64,000 nucleotides of DNA from Shewanella violacea DSS12 (lineage in GTDB: Bacteria > Pseudomonadota > Gammaproteobacteria > Enterobacterales > Shewanellaceae). Every line of letters begins with the position of its first letter. The first letter of the stretch is position 1. The notes beneath the pieces are model-generated. The model saw only the letters and a program-made list of their open reading frames with translations, was not told the DNA's origin and made no database searches. The stretch covers positions 2,001,845 through 2,065,844 of the forward strand of contig NC_014012.1 of the NCBI RefSeq assembly GCF_000091325.1. The letters are read 5' to 3'. The translations under genes were made by a program, and so were the position numbers. Below, one piece after another: positions 26,693-36,365 of the stretch.

Positions 26693-27049
26693 TTATGCGA
26701 ATCGGGTGTCTAGATAACTGATGATATCCGAAGACTCATACATCCAACGTGTTTCACCATTTTCTTCGATACGTAAACAAGGCACTTTAGCCTTGCCACC
26801 TTGCTCCACAAGAGTTTGCTGGTGGTCATCTTGCTTAGCATCAAGGGTGGCAATATTTAGACCTTGGCGACGCATGGCGCGGCGAACTTTCACACAAAAT
26901 GGGCAAGCCTTGTATTGATACAGAGTTAGCAAGTCAGTTTCACCATCAATTTTAGCTTGTTCATCCGATGGACGCTTACGTTTCTTTGGCGTGAAGATAA
27001 AATTAAGGGTAAGAATAATACGGCCTAAAAGCCAACGAACAACAAACAT
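26693..27049 (-). CDS. Membrane-anchored glutaredoxin-like protein
   Basis: A 118-residue protein with an N-terminal hydrophobic segment (about residues 4-20), a basic linker, and a thioredoxin-fold domain with the redox motif CPFC at about residues 46-49. A cis-proline region KVPCL and the ending YESSDIISYLDTRF are like the glutathione-S-transferase N-terminal/glutaredoxin group. It probably reduces or glutathionylates protein thiols at the cytoplasmic face of the membrane. GAGGTAG just before the ATG supports the start. Confidence 0.85.
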   Translation of the reverse strand: MFVVRWLLGRIILTLNFIFTPKKRKRPSDEQAKIDGETDLLTLYQYKACPFCVKVRRAMRRQGLNIATLDAKQDDHQQTLVEQGGKAKVPCLRIEENGETRWMYESSDIISYLDTRFA

Positions 27050-27118
27050 GAGCTACCTCTGATAAAGTCTGAAAACGGCGAGAGTGTAACTCATGTCTAC
27101 TCAATATTGAATCTTTGT

Positions 27119-30100
27119 TTAATCGGCACCTAATGTAAGTAAGGCTTGTTGTGCCCCTTGGTTAATATCGATTCGACTATCCAGAAGGAAAATACGTGAC
27201 GGCGGGATCTTATTGATCTCTATCAGGTGTGTTTTCACCGCGCGTGCGCGTGAACTGGCCAAGATCCCTAACATGTTGTCATCGACGACTTGTTGGTTTA
27301 AACAGAAATTATATAAGGCTATGTGCCAGAGAGTTTGCTGCTTCTCTTGGTCTAGCTCAGCTTCCTCTTTATGTTCCTTTTCGATAGTGAGTTTAAGTTC
27401 GCTGGCGCTGGAAGCCGTTTCATCTTCATAGAGATTTATCAATGCCTCAGAGAGCGGCCCTTGGGTGGGAAAACTGCTGGCTGAGAGTTCACTAGGAAGA
27501 GATTCGACCTCAGTCTGGCTCAAGTCCGCGAGTTTTTGATGCAAGCTTTGCTCTTTAAGAACCCGGGAATCGCTAACGGCATCTATGGCCCCCTCTATGC
27601 TCAAGGTTAATTTCGGGCGGTCAAGTAGCGCCTTAGCCAGGGTGGCCAACTTATCTTCTTCATCGGCGGATATCAGCGCCTGTCCAGATTCAAAGGCGAT
27701 CTTATCCAACTGCTCTTCGTCACCGAACATGCCCGCCAGTAAACTGAAGGGGGCGGTGACGGCTTTGGTTATCACATTGGTAAACGCCGTCATGATTATG
27801 CTACCAAAGCTGAAACTTGGGGAGTCCAGATCACCATCGACCTCAAGACCCAGATCTATGACTCCATGTCTGTCTTGAAGTAGCGCTATGGCTAAGGTGA
27901 TCGGCAGGCTGGTAGCCAGACTACTGTCGCTGGGCTGGCCAAGTTGAAGTTGGTTAACCACCAGATGATTACTGCCTTTGAGTTTGTTGTTCTCCAGCAG
28001 GTAATTCAGTGATAAAGATAGCTGTCCTTTATCGATATAGTAACCGGCATAAGTGCCTGAATAGGGGTTAACCGATGTCAGTTCAACACTGTTGAAATTG
28101 AGGGCTAGATCTAGGTAGGGTTTGTCCAGCAGGGGATTGAGTTCCCCCTTGAGTGTTACAGGGGCGTACTTATCAATCTTGCCCTTGATATCCACTAAGG
28201 CAGGGCGCTTGGCACTGGATGATAGCTTGTCTATGCTTCCCTCTAGTTGCTCTATGCTGGCAGCGAAGTTAGGGGTCAAAGAGTTATCGGCGAAGAAGGT
28301 AGAACCCTGATTGAAACGTATCTGGCCTATGTCTATGCCTAGAGGCGCTTGGGGCTTAGTTGTTGCTTTTGCGGGGATATCGCTCGATGACTCGGGTGAT
28401 GCTTTGACTAGCAGAGCTTGGATATTAGTGCTCTTGTCTTTGGCAATGATGATACGTCCATATGGCTTGGTAAAATTAATGCTCTCTATGGATAATTTGT
28501 TCTTGCCTTGATCTAAAATTAGACGATTGACCAACATAGATTGCCATTTAACTAAGGTCTTCTTATGGAGCTTGTCCTTCACCAGCAAGTTGTCGACGCT
28601 AATATCACCGGAGAAATGTAGCGCCTCATCGGAGCCTGCTGTGAGCTTGCCCTTGGTATTGAGTTCACCCTGTTTCAGGTCGATATTTACGTATGGCACC
28701 AGGTAGACTTGAATTTGGTTGAGATCAAATTTAGACAAGGTGATATCGGCTTTCAAGGTCTCTTGTTTGGCATCTACAGAGCCCGAAGATTGGAATGTAC
28801 CCTTGTGGTTGATGGCAAGATCTAAACGATACTCTATGGGTGATTTAAGATCTGAGCGTATCTCGCCCGTACTTAGGTTGAATGGGAAGATTCGCCAAGG
28901 AGTATTGTCTGTGAGTCGATTCTCTGCCAAGTTTATGTCGTAATCTTTAACCGTCACACTGCCAATAACAGCCAACCAGGCTGAGGTGCTGGCATGTTCA
29001 TCAGTTACTTGGTCAGCCTCCTCTTGTGTGATAGAAGCCGTATCTTGCTGTACTGATTTTGACGATGGCTCTTGGACTGAGGTGCCTGCAGGCATAAATA
29101 GAGGGATGATATCCAGTCCGTCAGTAGTCAGACTTGCGTTAAGGGACAAATTCTCTGTCTCTACACTGGCAATCTTGACCTTCTTATCGGCCAAATTGAG
29201 ACTGATACCGTTTAAGCTGAATCGGGGAAGAGATAACACTTGATGCTGGCCATGAACGAAGGCGATGTTTTCCAAAGAGAATTGGCCATCTTCAGTGAGA
29301 AGCTGAAGTGGCTCATCGTCTTTTGCTTTGATTTCAAAATGGCTGTTAAAACTAAACTGGCCGCTATCGAGCTTAGCCTGGACATCGTCAGCGATGAACG
29401 CCCAAAATTGTGGTAGTTGAATCGCTGTAAGTTGCAGCTCGCCTACAACGTTCAACGGAGATAGCTGTAGCTTGCCCTGAGTGGCTATTTCTCCGCCATT
29501 TTGTCCGACAAAGCGTATTGAAAATTGGTTACTGCCGTCTCCATTAGCCTCGAGGTTTTTTAGGGTGTCGAAGGCATTCAGGTGCAGAGTCATGGCCGGA
29601 TAGTGGAGTCGACTATCGGTCACTCTATCGGTATAAAGTAATTCAGCATTTAGGATAGAGAAGTTTTCGACTTTAATATGAGGCAGGCTGCTGGGCGTAT
29701 CTGATGGACTCAAGTCCGTCTCATTGATGTCACGATTAGCAAGTTCATCTATGATATCTGAAAAATTAAATGTCAACGAATTCGGTGTCTTGAGTCGCTC
29801 TAGAAATGCATAAGGTTTCTCAAGTGTCACATGACCCACACTGATGGCTCTGTTTATAATAGAACGCCAAAAATCCAGCTCTAAGGTCAGTTTATCGAAG
29901 CCGATGAAATTACTCTCATCTTTCTCCTGAACACTAAAACCGGTCAGCGATACCTTGAGGGTGAACGGATTGATGGAGATATCTTCAAGTACTACGGGAC
30001 GTTTAAGCAGTGTCGATATCTCTTGGGGCAATTGTTTATGTGCAATATAGGGAACGAGGAGACCGAGTAAAGTGGTGAAAATAAGGTAAATAGTCAACAA

Positions 30101-30172
30101 AATAGTCAGGTATCGCTGATACTTAGGGAGGTGGCTAAATTTGACTGCCAATTGGGTAAAAGGTTTTGACAT
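27119..30172 (-). CDS. Large AsmA/DUF748-like envelope protein
   Basis: A 1017-residue protein with one N-terminal transmembrane helix (about residues 18-43) and a long periplasmic part rich in beta-strand repeats, typical of DUF748/AsmA-like proteins. Visible family-type stretches include RPVVLEDISINPFTLKVSLTGF near residue 58 and SVELTSVNPYSGTYAGYYIDKG near 690. The C-terminal 150 residues form a separate charged region with SRVFLLDSRIDI-like features. Proteins of this class are thought to help move lipids between the inner and outer membranes, which is inference from the AsmA superfamily. It is monocistronic and normal in length. Confidence 0.85.
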   Translation of the reverse strand: MSKPFTQLAVKFSHLPKYQRYLTILLTIYLIFTTLLGLLVPYIAHKQLPQEISTLLKRPVVLEDISINPFTLKVSLTGFSVQEKDESNFIGFDKLTLELDFWRSIINRAISVGHVTLEKPYAFLERLKTPNSLTFNFSDIIDELANRDINETDLSPSDTPSSLPHIKVENFSILNAELLYTDRVTDSRLHYPAMTLHLNAFDTLKNLEANGDGSNQFSIRFVGQNGGEIATQGKLQLSPLNVVGELQLTAIQLPQFWAFIADDVQAKLDSGQFSFNSHFEIKAKDDEPLQLLTEDGQFSLENIAFVHGQHQVLSLPRFSLNGISLNLADKKVKIASVETENLSLNASLTTDGLDIIPLFMPAGTSVQEPSSKSVQQDTASITQEEADQVTDEHASTSAWLAVIGSVTVKDYDINLAENRLTDNTPWRIFPFNLSTGEIRSDLKSPIEYRLDLAINHKGTFQSSGSVDAKQETLKADITLSKFDLNQIQVYLVPYVNIDLKQGELNTKGKLTAGSDEALHFSGDISVDNLLVKDKLHKKTLVKWQSMLVNRLILDQGKNKLSIESINFTKPYGRIIIAKDKSTNIQALLVKASPESSSDIPAKATTKPQAPLGIDIGQIRFNQGSTFFADNSLTPNFAASIEQLEGSIDKLSSSAKRPALVDIKGKIDKYAPVTLKGELNPLLDKPYLDLALNFNSVELTSVNPYSGTYAGYYIDKGQLSLSLNYLLENNKLKGSNHLVVNQLQLGQPSDSSLATSLPITLAIALLQDRHGVIDLGLEVDGDLDSPSFSFGSIIMTAFTNVITKAVTAPFSLLAGMFGDEEQLDKIAFESGQALISADEEDKLATLAKALLDRPKLTLSIEGAIDAVSDSRVLKEQSLHQKLADLSQTEVESLPSELSASSFPTQGPLSEALINLYEDETASSASELKLTIEKEHKEEAELDQEKQQTLWHIALYNFCLNQQVVDDNMLGILASSRARAVKTHLIEINKIPPSRIFLLDSRIDINQGAQQALLTLGAD

Positions 30173-30316
30173 TTGGTGCCTATTTACTGGTTGTCTAAAG
30201 AATATTCCATCGAACAGGCATTTTAGCTAATTTGATCGCTTTGTAATATAAATGTTTTAGGCTATTGCCTTCTAAATTACGTAAAACAAGCAATAAAGTT
30301 GATACAGAGTAAATTG

Positions 30317-31336
30317 ATGACAAGATTTTATTTCGATGGCCAAGGTTTTGATGCCAAATCTGATGAGACCGTTTTAGACACCCTGATCAGAGAAGGACAG
30401 CAAGTAAATTACTCATGTAAGAAGGGATCCTGTAAAACCTGTCTGGTGAAGCATGTGGATGGCGCGCTTTCTACAGGCTCCCAACGAGGCTTGACCTTGA
30501 GCTTGAAGCGGGACCATTATCTCTGTGCCTGCCAATGTAAGCCCACATCAGGATTAAAATTAAAATCTGTTTTGGCGCAAAACCTGTTTACCTCGGCTCA
30601 AATCCATTCGAAACAATATTTATCAGACTCTGTGGTAAAACTTAGGTTGAAGTCATCTGAGAAGATAAACCATTGCCCTGGGCAATACATCAATGTTCGT
30701 CGTTTTGATGGCTTGACCCGGAGTTATGCTATTACCAATGATCCTTTAGATGGGTTTATCGAGCTTCATATTAAGCGTAAATATAACGGTCAGTTCAGTG
30801 ATTGGCTATTTAATCATGCCAGTGTAGGTGAGAGCCTGCTGCTACAAGGGCCTTGGGGAAACTGCTGTTATTCTACAACTTATGTTGATGATGACATCAG
30901 TTTAATTGCCAGTGGCACAGGTCTGGGCCTAGTATATGGGATTGCACTGGATGCACTTAAAAGCGGCCACCAAGGACAGATAAACTTGTATCATGGTGGC
31001 AGAACGAGTGACGATCTATACCTACATTCCAGCATGTTACAACTCATGTTAGCCCATAGAAATTTTACTTATCATGGATGCATTACTAGGAGTCAGTCAA
31101 AAGAGGCATTGTCCATGAGTCGAGTACAGCTGGGTGACCCCTTCGATATTGCCATGATGTATTTTCCCGTACAGGTTAAGCCTGATAGCAAGAGCCGGCA
31201 TCGAGTTTATCTCTGTGGAGAGCCTGATTTTGTGCTCAAAGGCCAGACATCTGTGTTTTTAAATGGCGTGGCGCTGAATAGGATCCACGTGCTTTCATTT
31301 GATTACAAAGATTTGAGAAGCATGTCCAGAACTTGA
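30317..31336 (+). CDS. 2Fe-2S ferredoxin / flavodoxin-reductase fusion protein
   Basis: About 339 residues. The N-terminal 2Fe-2S ferredoxin domain has a cysteine cluster YSCKKGSCKTCLVKH near residue 32 and the final cysteine in HYLCACQC near 75. A FAD/NAD(P)H-oxidoreductase part follows: FAD-binding RSYAITNDP near 136 and NAD-type SLIASGTGLGLVYGI near 195. It should pass electrons from NAD(P)H via FAD to an oxygenase or other partner, as in phenol hydroxylase or CDP-6-deoxy-glucose reductase type components; the partner is unknown. A TTG codon 18 bases upstream is an alternative start. No partner oxygenase gene is nearby. Confidence 0.85.
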   Translation: MTRFYFDGQGFDAKSDETVLDTLIREGQQVNYSCKKGSCKTCLVKHVDGALSTGSQRGLTLSLKRDHYLCACQCKPTSGLKLKSVLAQNLFTSAQIHSKQYLSDSVVKLRLKSSEKINHCPGQYINVRRFDGLTRSYAITNDPLDGFIELHIKRKYNGQFSDWLFNHASVGESLLLQGPWGNCCYSTTYVDDDISLIASGTGLGLVYGIALDALKSGHQGQINLYHGGRTSDDLYLHSSMLQLMLAHRNFTYHGCITRSQSKEALSMSRVQLGDPFDIAMMYFPVQVKPDSKSRHRVYLCGEPDFVLKGQTSVFLNGVALNRIHVLSFDYKDLRSMSRT

Positions 31337-31361
31337 TCAAATGGTAAGTTGTTAGGTGCTA

Positions 31362-31748
31362 TTATTCACCGGCTTGCAGATAGGTTATTGCGGCTATGAT
31401 GGCGCCATCAGGATCTTGTATCCAGCAAAATCGGCCAATATTGGGGATATCTTCCGGTCCATAGAGTAAGTCGCCGCCTAAGGTTTTCGCCTTGATTGCC
31501 ACCTCATCTACATCTGTTACTGTAATATATCCAGTCCAATGACTCGGCAGCTTAGGACAGGGATTAGGGGCTATACCACCAATACTGACTCCATGATTTT
31601 CGATGATGTAGTAGGGACCTTGCGGCATGTCCATTCTTTTAAATGTCCAACCGAAGATTTCTCCGTAAAAGCCCATAGAATCTTTACAATTGTTTGATGT
31701 CAATTCATGCCAGCTCAATGCTCCCGGAGTCTTAAATGGTGAGACCAT
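31362..31748 (-). CDS. VOC-family (glyoxalase-like) protein
   Basis: A 128-residue single-domain protein of the vicinal-oxygen-chelate fold. The pattern GALSWHELTSNNCKDSMGFYGEIFGWTF at the start, VTDVDEVAIKAKTLGGDLLYGP in the middle, and RFCWIQDPDGAIIAAI at the end is typical for this group of small glyoxalase/bleomycin-resistance-like proteins. The specific substrate is unknown. It is convergent with the ferredoxin-reductase gene. Confidence 0.85.
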   Translation of the reverse strand: MVSPFKTPGALSWHELTSNNCKDSMGFYGEIFGWTFKRMDMPQGPYYIIENHGVSIGGIAPNPCPKLPSHWTGYITVTDVDEVAIKAKTLGGDLLYGPEDIPNIGRFCWIQDPDGAIIAAITYLQAGE

Positions 31749-31969
31749 TAGAATGTCCTTTATTGAGTGAGTGGAAAATATCTTCTTAGGGATAAGAGGC
31801 TAAGTTCCAAGTGTAGTTCAGCTTGTGGTTTTTAAATATTCTATGTTATTAAAAATTCATCAAGCAAACTCACATCAATGTGTTAAGGTTATGTAACTGA
31901 AAGGGAAGTTAATGGCAATTTTTTGATGTCATTACTCGGTACGTTATGTAGGCAGACATTATTCAAGGA

Positions 31970-32386
31970 ATGAAAATGCACATAAGAATCGCCACAGATG
32001 AAGATCTACAGTCTTTAACACCGCTATTTAATGAGTACAGGAAAAGCTTAGGTCAGGACTCCCGATTAGCTGCCTGTAAAGAGTTTATAGAGTGCCGATT
32101 AGCAGAGAATGACTCTACGATATTTATTGCTTTCGTAGCAGATATCCCTGTTGGTTTTATTCAGCTTTATCCCTCATTTTCATCATTATTACTCAAACCT
32201 CTCTGGTATTTTGACGATCTGTTTGTGGCTGAGCCCTATAGAAAAAGAGGCGTAGGCACAGAACTGGTTACCAAAGCCAAGGAACTTGCCGAATTAACTA
32301 AAGTCATGGCTGTAGGCCGGGAAAAGGTTGCGGGTGATGGTCTGGTATCCATTGACTCTCTGGCTCTGTGTGAGACTCACCTCTAG
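31970..32386 (+). pseudogene. GNAT-family N-acetyltransferase, C-terminus probably frameshifted
   Basis: The first about 105 codons form a good GNAT acetyltransferase, with VGFIQLYPSFSSLLLKP and the acetyl-CoA-binding motif YRKRGVGTELVTKAKEL. After about position 32300, this frame turns into unlikely sequence (AGDGLVSIDSLALCETHL) and stops. A frame shifted by one base continues through 32380-32450 with TSRTAQFVDSVGLVFLRL, which resembles the expected A-Q-x-L-Y-x-S-x-G C-terminal core. I therefore read it as a recently damaged gene. A tail replacement with retained function cannot be excluded. Confidence 0.6.
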
Positions 32387-32594
32387 AACAGCTCAATTTG
32401 TTGACTCTGTAGGTCTGGTATTTTTGAGACTTAAGTATAAAGTCATTAAATTTGTTGAGTCTAGGTATCTGCTATTCGCGTGTTATCTGTTGCCCAGCCC
32501 GTCACAATGTGACGCCATAAATACTGAAAACTAAGCTGTCTATGATATTATGCCAAAGGAGTTTTGTAGCTGTTTTAATTTTTGGAGCAACAGA

Positions 32595-33302
32595 TTGAAT
32601 AAGAGTGTGATCACAAATCTAATCGCGGCCCTCTTGCTGGCATTAGGCTATTATTTTTCATCGGCTATCGTTTTGAGCATAGGTTTATTTGCTCTGTCAG
32701 GCGCACTGACAAACTGGCTAGCCATCCATATGTTATTTGAAAAAGTACCAGGCTTGTATGGCTCTGGTGTTATTCCGTCTCGTTTTGAAGAGTTCAAGGC
32801 CGGTATCTCACATCTGATGATGAAGCAGTTTTTTACCGATGAAAATATCGATCGCTTCTTGTCGGATCAAGGTGGTAGCGAATCCCCTATTAATTTGCAG
32901 CCCGTTATTGAGAAGGTAGATATGTCACCAGCATTTGATGCCTTGGTGATCACAGTCGAGCAGTCATCTTTTGGTGGCATGCTGACCATGTTCGGCGGTA
33001 CAGATGCAATCACTCCATTGAAAGAACCTTTTATCGAAAAGATGAAGGCTTCATTGGTCGAGATATCTCAGAGTGAAGAGTTTTATACCTTACTTAAGAA
33101 TGAACTCGAGCAGCCCGATGTTCTGGCCGACATGAAGACCAAGATCAATGAGATAGTCAGTCAAAGGTTAAATGAGTTAACCCCAGACTTAGTGAAGGAG
33201 ATCATTCAAGAGATGATCAGAGAACACTTAGGTTGGCTGGTGGTTTGGGGCGGAGTATTTGGTGGTATTATTGGCTTGATTGCCGCCCTCATGCAGGCGT
33301 GA
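32595..33302 (+). CDS. DUF445 family membrane protein
   Basis: A protein of about 235 residues with an N-terminal membrane hairpin (about residues 5-50), a central soluble region rich in helices, and a C-terminal membrane segment after HLGWLVVWGGVFGG. The stretch SGALTNWLAIHMLFEKVPGLYGSGVIP is typical of DUF445/YheB-like proteins. The start is set at TTG because GGAG sits seven bases before it; a longer frame from an ATG at 32550 lacks a ribosome-binding site and adds an odd cysteine-rich leader. Function unknown. A hairpin terminator follows. Confidence 0.82.
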   Translation: MNKSVITNLIAALLLALGYYFSSAIVLSIGLFALSGALTNWLAIHMLFEKVPGLYGSGVIPSRFEEFKAGISHLMMKQFFTDENIDRFLSDQGGSESPINLQPVIEKVDMSPAFDALVITVEQSSFGGMLTMFGGTDAITPLKEPFIEKMKASLVEISQSEEFYTLLKNELEQPDVLADMKTKINEIVSQRLNELTPDLVKEIIQEMIREHLGWLVVWGGVFGGIIGLIAALMQA

Positions 33303-33321
33303 TTTCTACACTATTATCTTT

Positions 33322-33349
33322 AAAGGGGAGCTTATTGGCTCCCCTTTAT
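33322..33349 (+). terminator. Hairpin terminator after the DUF445 gene
   Basis: Ten-base stem AAAGGGGAGC / GCTCCCCTTT, 20 bases after the stop, followed by a T-rich stretch interrupted by A and C. Confidence 0.75.
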
Positions 33350-33420
33350 CTTATCTGACAGACAATAATTAACATGATTAGCTCAGTCTGCAATTACTGC
33401 TCTCATATGAGGACATTACC

Positions 33421-33770
33421 ATGAATGCCCATAATGCAATTAACTACATAGAGATGCCAGTGGCCGATATCCCTGCTACCAAACAGTTTTTTGGTCAGGT
33501 ATTTGGCTGGGAGTTTATGGATTACTGTGCTGAATATACCTGCTTCACTAACGCTGGCATCGCTGGTGGTTTCTCTTGTCTGAACAGGTTTTCGATCTGG
33601 TTAAGGGAACAGCATTAGTGGTGTTGTATTCTGCTCAGCTTGAAGCTTCTATGGCGAGAGTCGAAGGTGCTGGTGGAGAAATATCTAAAGCCATATTCTC
33701 CTTTCCCGGCGGCAGACGTTTTCATTTTAAAGATCCCAGTGGTAACGAATATGCTGTTTGGTCAGAATAA
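33421..33770 (+). pseudogene. Frameshifted VOC-family (glyoxalase-like) gene
   Basis: Two overlapping frames together make one VOC protein. Frame 1 (33421 to about 33580) encodes the N-terminal half, INYIEMPVADIPATKQFF and VFGWEFMDY. A different frame (about 33576-33770) encodes the C-terminal half with VEGAGGEISKAIFSFPGG and RRFHFKDPSGNEYAVWSE. The natural join is near GIAGGFS/LSEQVF at about 33570-33585, so one or two bases have been lost or gained. With the frame intact the length (about 115 residues) would be normal for the family. Confidence 0.85.
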
Positions 33771-33935
33771 TCCCGTATTTCAAATGTTAAGTTGTCATTC
33801 TGCACAGAAGTATTTCAATGTTTTGGTACCAAGTTAGCTGCATTTTATGCTGATACTTTGATTCCCTGTCTGGACTGCGCCGTCTATGCGAGTCAGCGTC
33901 GACCATGATCCTCCTTTTCAGATCATAACTAATGA

Positions 33936-34551
33936 TGGGATCACGGGGAAAGTCTGGTGTCTTTGAATTTGTTGGTTAAAATCATCGGCCATGACTTAGT
34001 TATTAAAACCAGCCCTAATTTTCCAGCTATCTTCCCATGCTTGAAGTTGGCTGGTGGAAGTGATTGCAGCTTTGATTTTTAAGCAGAAAGACAAATTATT
34101 GCCCGTTTTATTCCCTATCGGGAAGACAGCCATTATCTGTTCATCAGCCATGAACCCGATATTGATATAGAGCACTATTATTTAGTATTTAGTATTTAGT
34201 ATTTAGAAGCAGCTAACTGATCACACGATAGCTGTGTCTCGACATACCCACTATTTTGACCGTTTCGTTCAAGATCCTGAGCTGCGTAAGGTGGTGGTTA
34301 ATGACCTCAATATTGCGATTGCTATGCTGGAAAATCAAGGCTTCGAGATCTTGATTGTACCTGAGATAATGTTGCCGAGTATCAAGCGTGATTTTGCTCA
34401 GTTTGATAGCTTGTTTAAGGTGCATTCCTATAGGTTTAAGCCCCAAGGTATCAAATGTTTTGGTTTTAGCCATAAATATCAGCTGATTATCGAACCCGAT
34501 ACTCTCTCGACTTGTGTAGAGGCAGCTTATGAAGATGGGCTATTGATTTGA
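33936..34551 (+). pseudogene. Decayed gene of unknown family, split by a 7-bp repeat
   Basis: Frame 3 from 33936 reads as plausible protein (IIGHDLVIKTSPNFPAIF, then ARFIPYREDSHYLFISHEP) apart from one stop at 34080. It is then interrupted at 34179-34206 by four copies of TATTTAG, which carry stops and shift the frame. Frame 1 continues from 34207 to 34551 (HTHYFDRFVQDPELRKVV, and RFKPQGIKCFGFSHKYQL). Removing exactly the 28-base repeat joins the two halves in frame. I do not recognise the family. A GTG at 34234 could start a 105-residue remnant, but no ribosome-binding site is evident. Confidence 0.6.
34179..34206. repeat. Heptanucleotide tandem repeat (TATTTAG)4
   Basis: Four perfect units inside the decayed gene at 33936-34551. 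Because the unit length is not a multiple of three and three units always include a TAG in every frame, the repeat blocks translation. Confidence 0.93.
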
Positions 34552-34621
34552 GAAATAGAGAAGTTTACTAGCGAAGACTCATACTGGTATTGAGGATAAG
34601 ATTTAAGGTTACGGACTGGAT

Positions 34622-34653
34622 ACAAAAATGCCGTGAACTGGAGTTCACGGCAT
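34622..34653 (-). terminator. Intrinsic terminator of asnB
   Basis: Twelve-base perfect stem ATGCCGTGAACT / AGTTCACGGCAT with loop GG, followed on the minus strand by TTTTT, 24 bases after the asnB stop. Confidence 0.92.
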
Positions 34654-34676
34654 AATAACAATCAAATCATCTAGCT

Positions 34677-36365
34677 TCAATCAGAGGTTGAATAAGCGCT
34701 ATCGTGAACCGACTGTACCGCACGTCCCGATGGGTCAATGATACCCTGAAGGCTCTTATCCCAAGCAAGTGCTTCTGGAGTCGAACAAGCTACCGACTTG
34801 CCGCCAGGAACCGTTTTAGCTGCCGTGTCCAGAGGAAATAGCTCCTCGAAGAAACAACGATAATAGTAGCCTTCTTTGGTATCAGGCGTGTTGTAGGGGA
34901 ACTTAAACTTAGCATTGGCCAGTTGCAGGTCATCGACTTTCTCGGCTGCCAGCTCCTTCAAACCATCGATCCATGAGTAGCCTACACCATCACTGAACTG
35001 CTCCTTCTGACGCCAAGTAACTTCTTTGGGCAACTTGTGCTCGAAAGCCTGGCGCAGAATATGCTTTTCGATACGGCCATCTTTAGACATCTTAGCTTCC
35101 GGATTGATGCGCATTGCCACATCCATGAATTCTTTATCCAGGAAGGGCACACGTGCCTCAAGTCCCCATGCTGCCATCGCCTTGTTGGCTCGAAGACAAT
35201 CAAACATGAACAGCTTGTCCAGTTTACGCACTAACTCTTCATGGAAGGCCTGTGCATTTGGGGCCTTATGGAAGTATAAATAGCCACCAAATAATTCATC
35301 GGCACCTTCACCTGATAACACCATCTTGATACCCATAGCTTTAATTTTTCTTGCCATTAGGTACATAGGTGTAGCAGAACGAATAGTAGTAATGTCATAG
35401 GTTTCAAGATGGTAAATTACATCTTTAATCGCATCGATACCATCTTGGAAGGTAAAGGTGATCTCATGATGGATTGTCCCTATGGCCTTGGCGACTTTTT
35501 TTGCCGCAATCAAATCTGGGGCACCTTCAAGGCCAACGGCAAAAGAGTGAAGCTGTGGCCACCATGCATTGCTCTCGCCATCATCTTCGATACGGCGTTT
35601 AGCAAAAGTTTGCGTGATAGCTGAGATAACCGATGAATCCAGACCACCCGATAGCAGTACACCGTAAGGAACATCAGACATCAGCTGACGCTTAACCGCG
35701 GCTTCCAGTGCATCTCTTATTTCGTCGATACTGGCTGGGTTATCTTGTACCGCTGAAAACTCGCGCCAGTCACGTTGATAATATTGCACATAACCGTCTT
35801 CGGTGCCGGTCGCTTGGTTACACAAGTAATGGCCCGGCTTAAATACATCGACTGTTTTACACACTGGCATCAAGGCTTTCATTTCTGAGGCAATGTAGAA
35901 GTTACCTTCAGTGTCTAAGCCTGTGTAGAGAGGAATGATACCCATATGATCTCGGCCAACTAGATACAGGTCTTTAGTCTTATCGTAAAGTACGAAGGCA
36001 AATATGCCGTTCAACTTATCAAGGAAGTCCACACCATATTCTTGATAAAGGGATAGGATCACTTCACAGTCGGAGTTAGTTTGGTAAGCGTACTTATCGC
36101 CTAGCTCGGCCTTAAGTTCTTTGTGGTTGTAGATCTCACCGTTGACCGCAAGAATTATGTTGCCATCGCTGCTTAATAGAGGTTGAGCACCGTTATCGAT
36201 ATCAACGATGGCGAGGCGCTCGTGAGCTAAAACGGCTTTATCGCAGCTGTAGATCCCTGACCAATCCGGTCCACGGTGACGCATCAACTTAGACATTTCC
36301 AGTGCGACCTGTCGCAGCTGTGTTGCGTCTGACTTAATATCTAAAATGGCAAAAATTGAACACAT
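34677..36365 (-). CDS. asnB: Asparagine synthetase B, glutamine-hydrolysing
   Basis: A 562-residue cytoplasmic enzyme that makes asparagine from aspartate, glutamine and ATP. The N-terminal glutaminase domain starts with the nucleophile Cys2 (MCSIFAI) and has RHRGPDWSG and AVNGEIYNHKEL. The C-terminal synthetase domain has the pyrophosphatase motif LLSGGLDSSVISA near residue 235 and LSGEGADELFGGY near 350. Length and order match E. coli AsnB, with a slightly longer C-terminal tail. It is monocistronic with its own terminator. Confidence 0.97.
   Translation of the reverse strand: MCSIFAILDIKSDATQLRQVALEMSKLMRHRGPDWSGIYSCDKAVLAHERLAIVDIDNGAQPLLSSDGNIILAVNGEIYNHKELKAELGDKYAYQTNSDCEVILSLYQEYGVDFLDKLNGIFAFVLYDKTKDLYLVGRDHMGIIPLYTGLDTEGNFYIASEMKALMPVCKTVDVFKPGHYLCNQATGTEDGYVQYYQRDWREFSAVQDNPASIDEIRDALEAAVKRQLMSDVPYGVLLSGGLDSSVISAITQTFAKRRIEDDGESNAWWPQLHSFAVGLEGAPDLIAAKKVAKAIGTIHHEITFTFQDGIDAIKDVIYHLETYDITTIRSATPMYLMARKIKAMGIKMVLSGEGADELFGGYLYFHKAPNAQAFHEELVRKLDKLFMFDCLRANKAMAAWGLEARVPFLDKEFMDVAMRINPEAKMSKDGRIEKHILRQAFEHKLPKEVTWRQKEQFSDGVGYSWIDGLKELAAEKVDDLQLANAKFKFPYNTPDTKEGYYYRCFFEELFPLDTAAKTVPGGKSVACSTPEALAWDKSLQGIIDPSGRAVQSVHDSAYSTSD

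Noticed and set aside
34213..34473. Minus-strand 86-codon frame
   Set aside because: Antisense of the decayed gene at 33936-34551; the plus strand reads through with more protein-like sequence.
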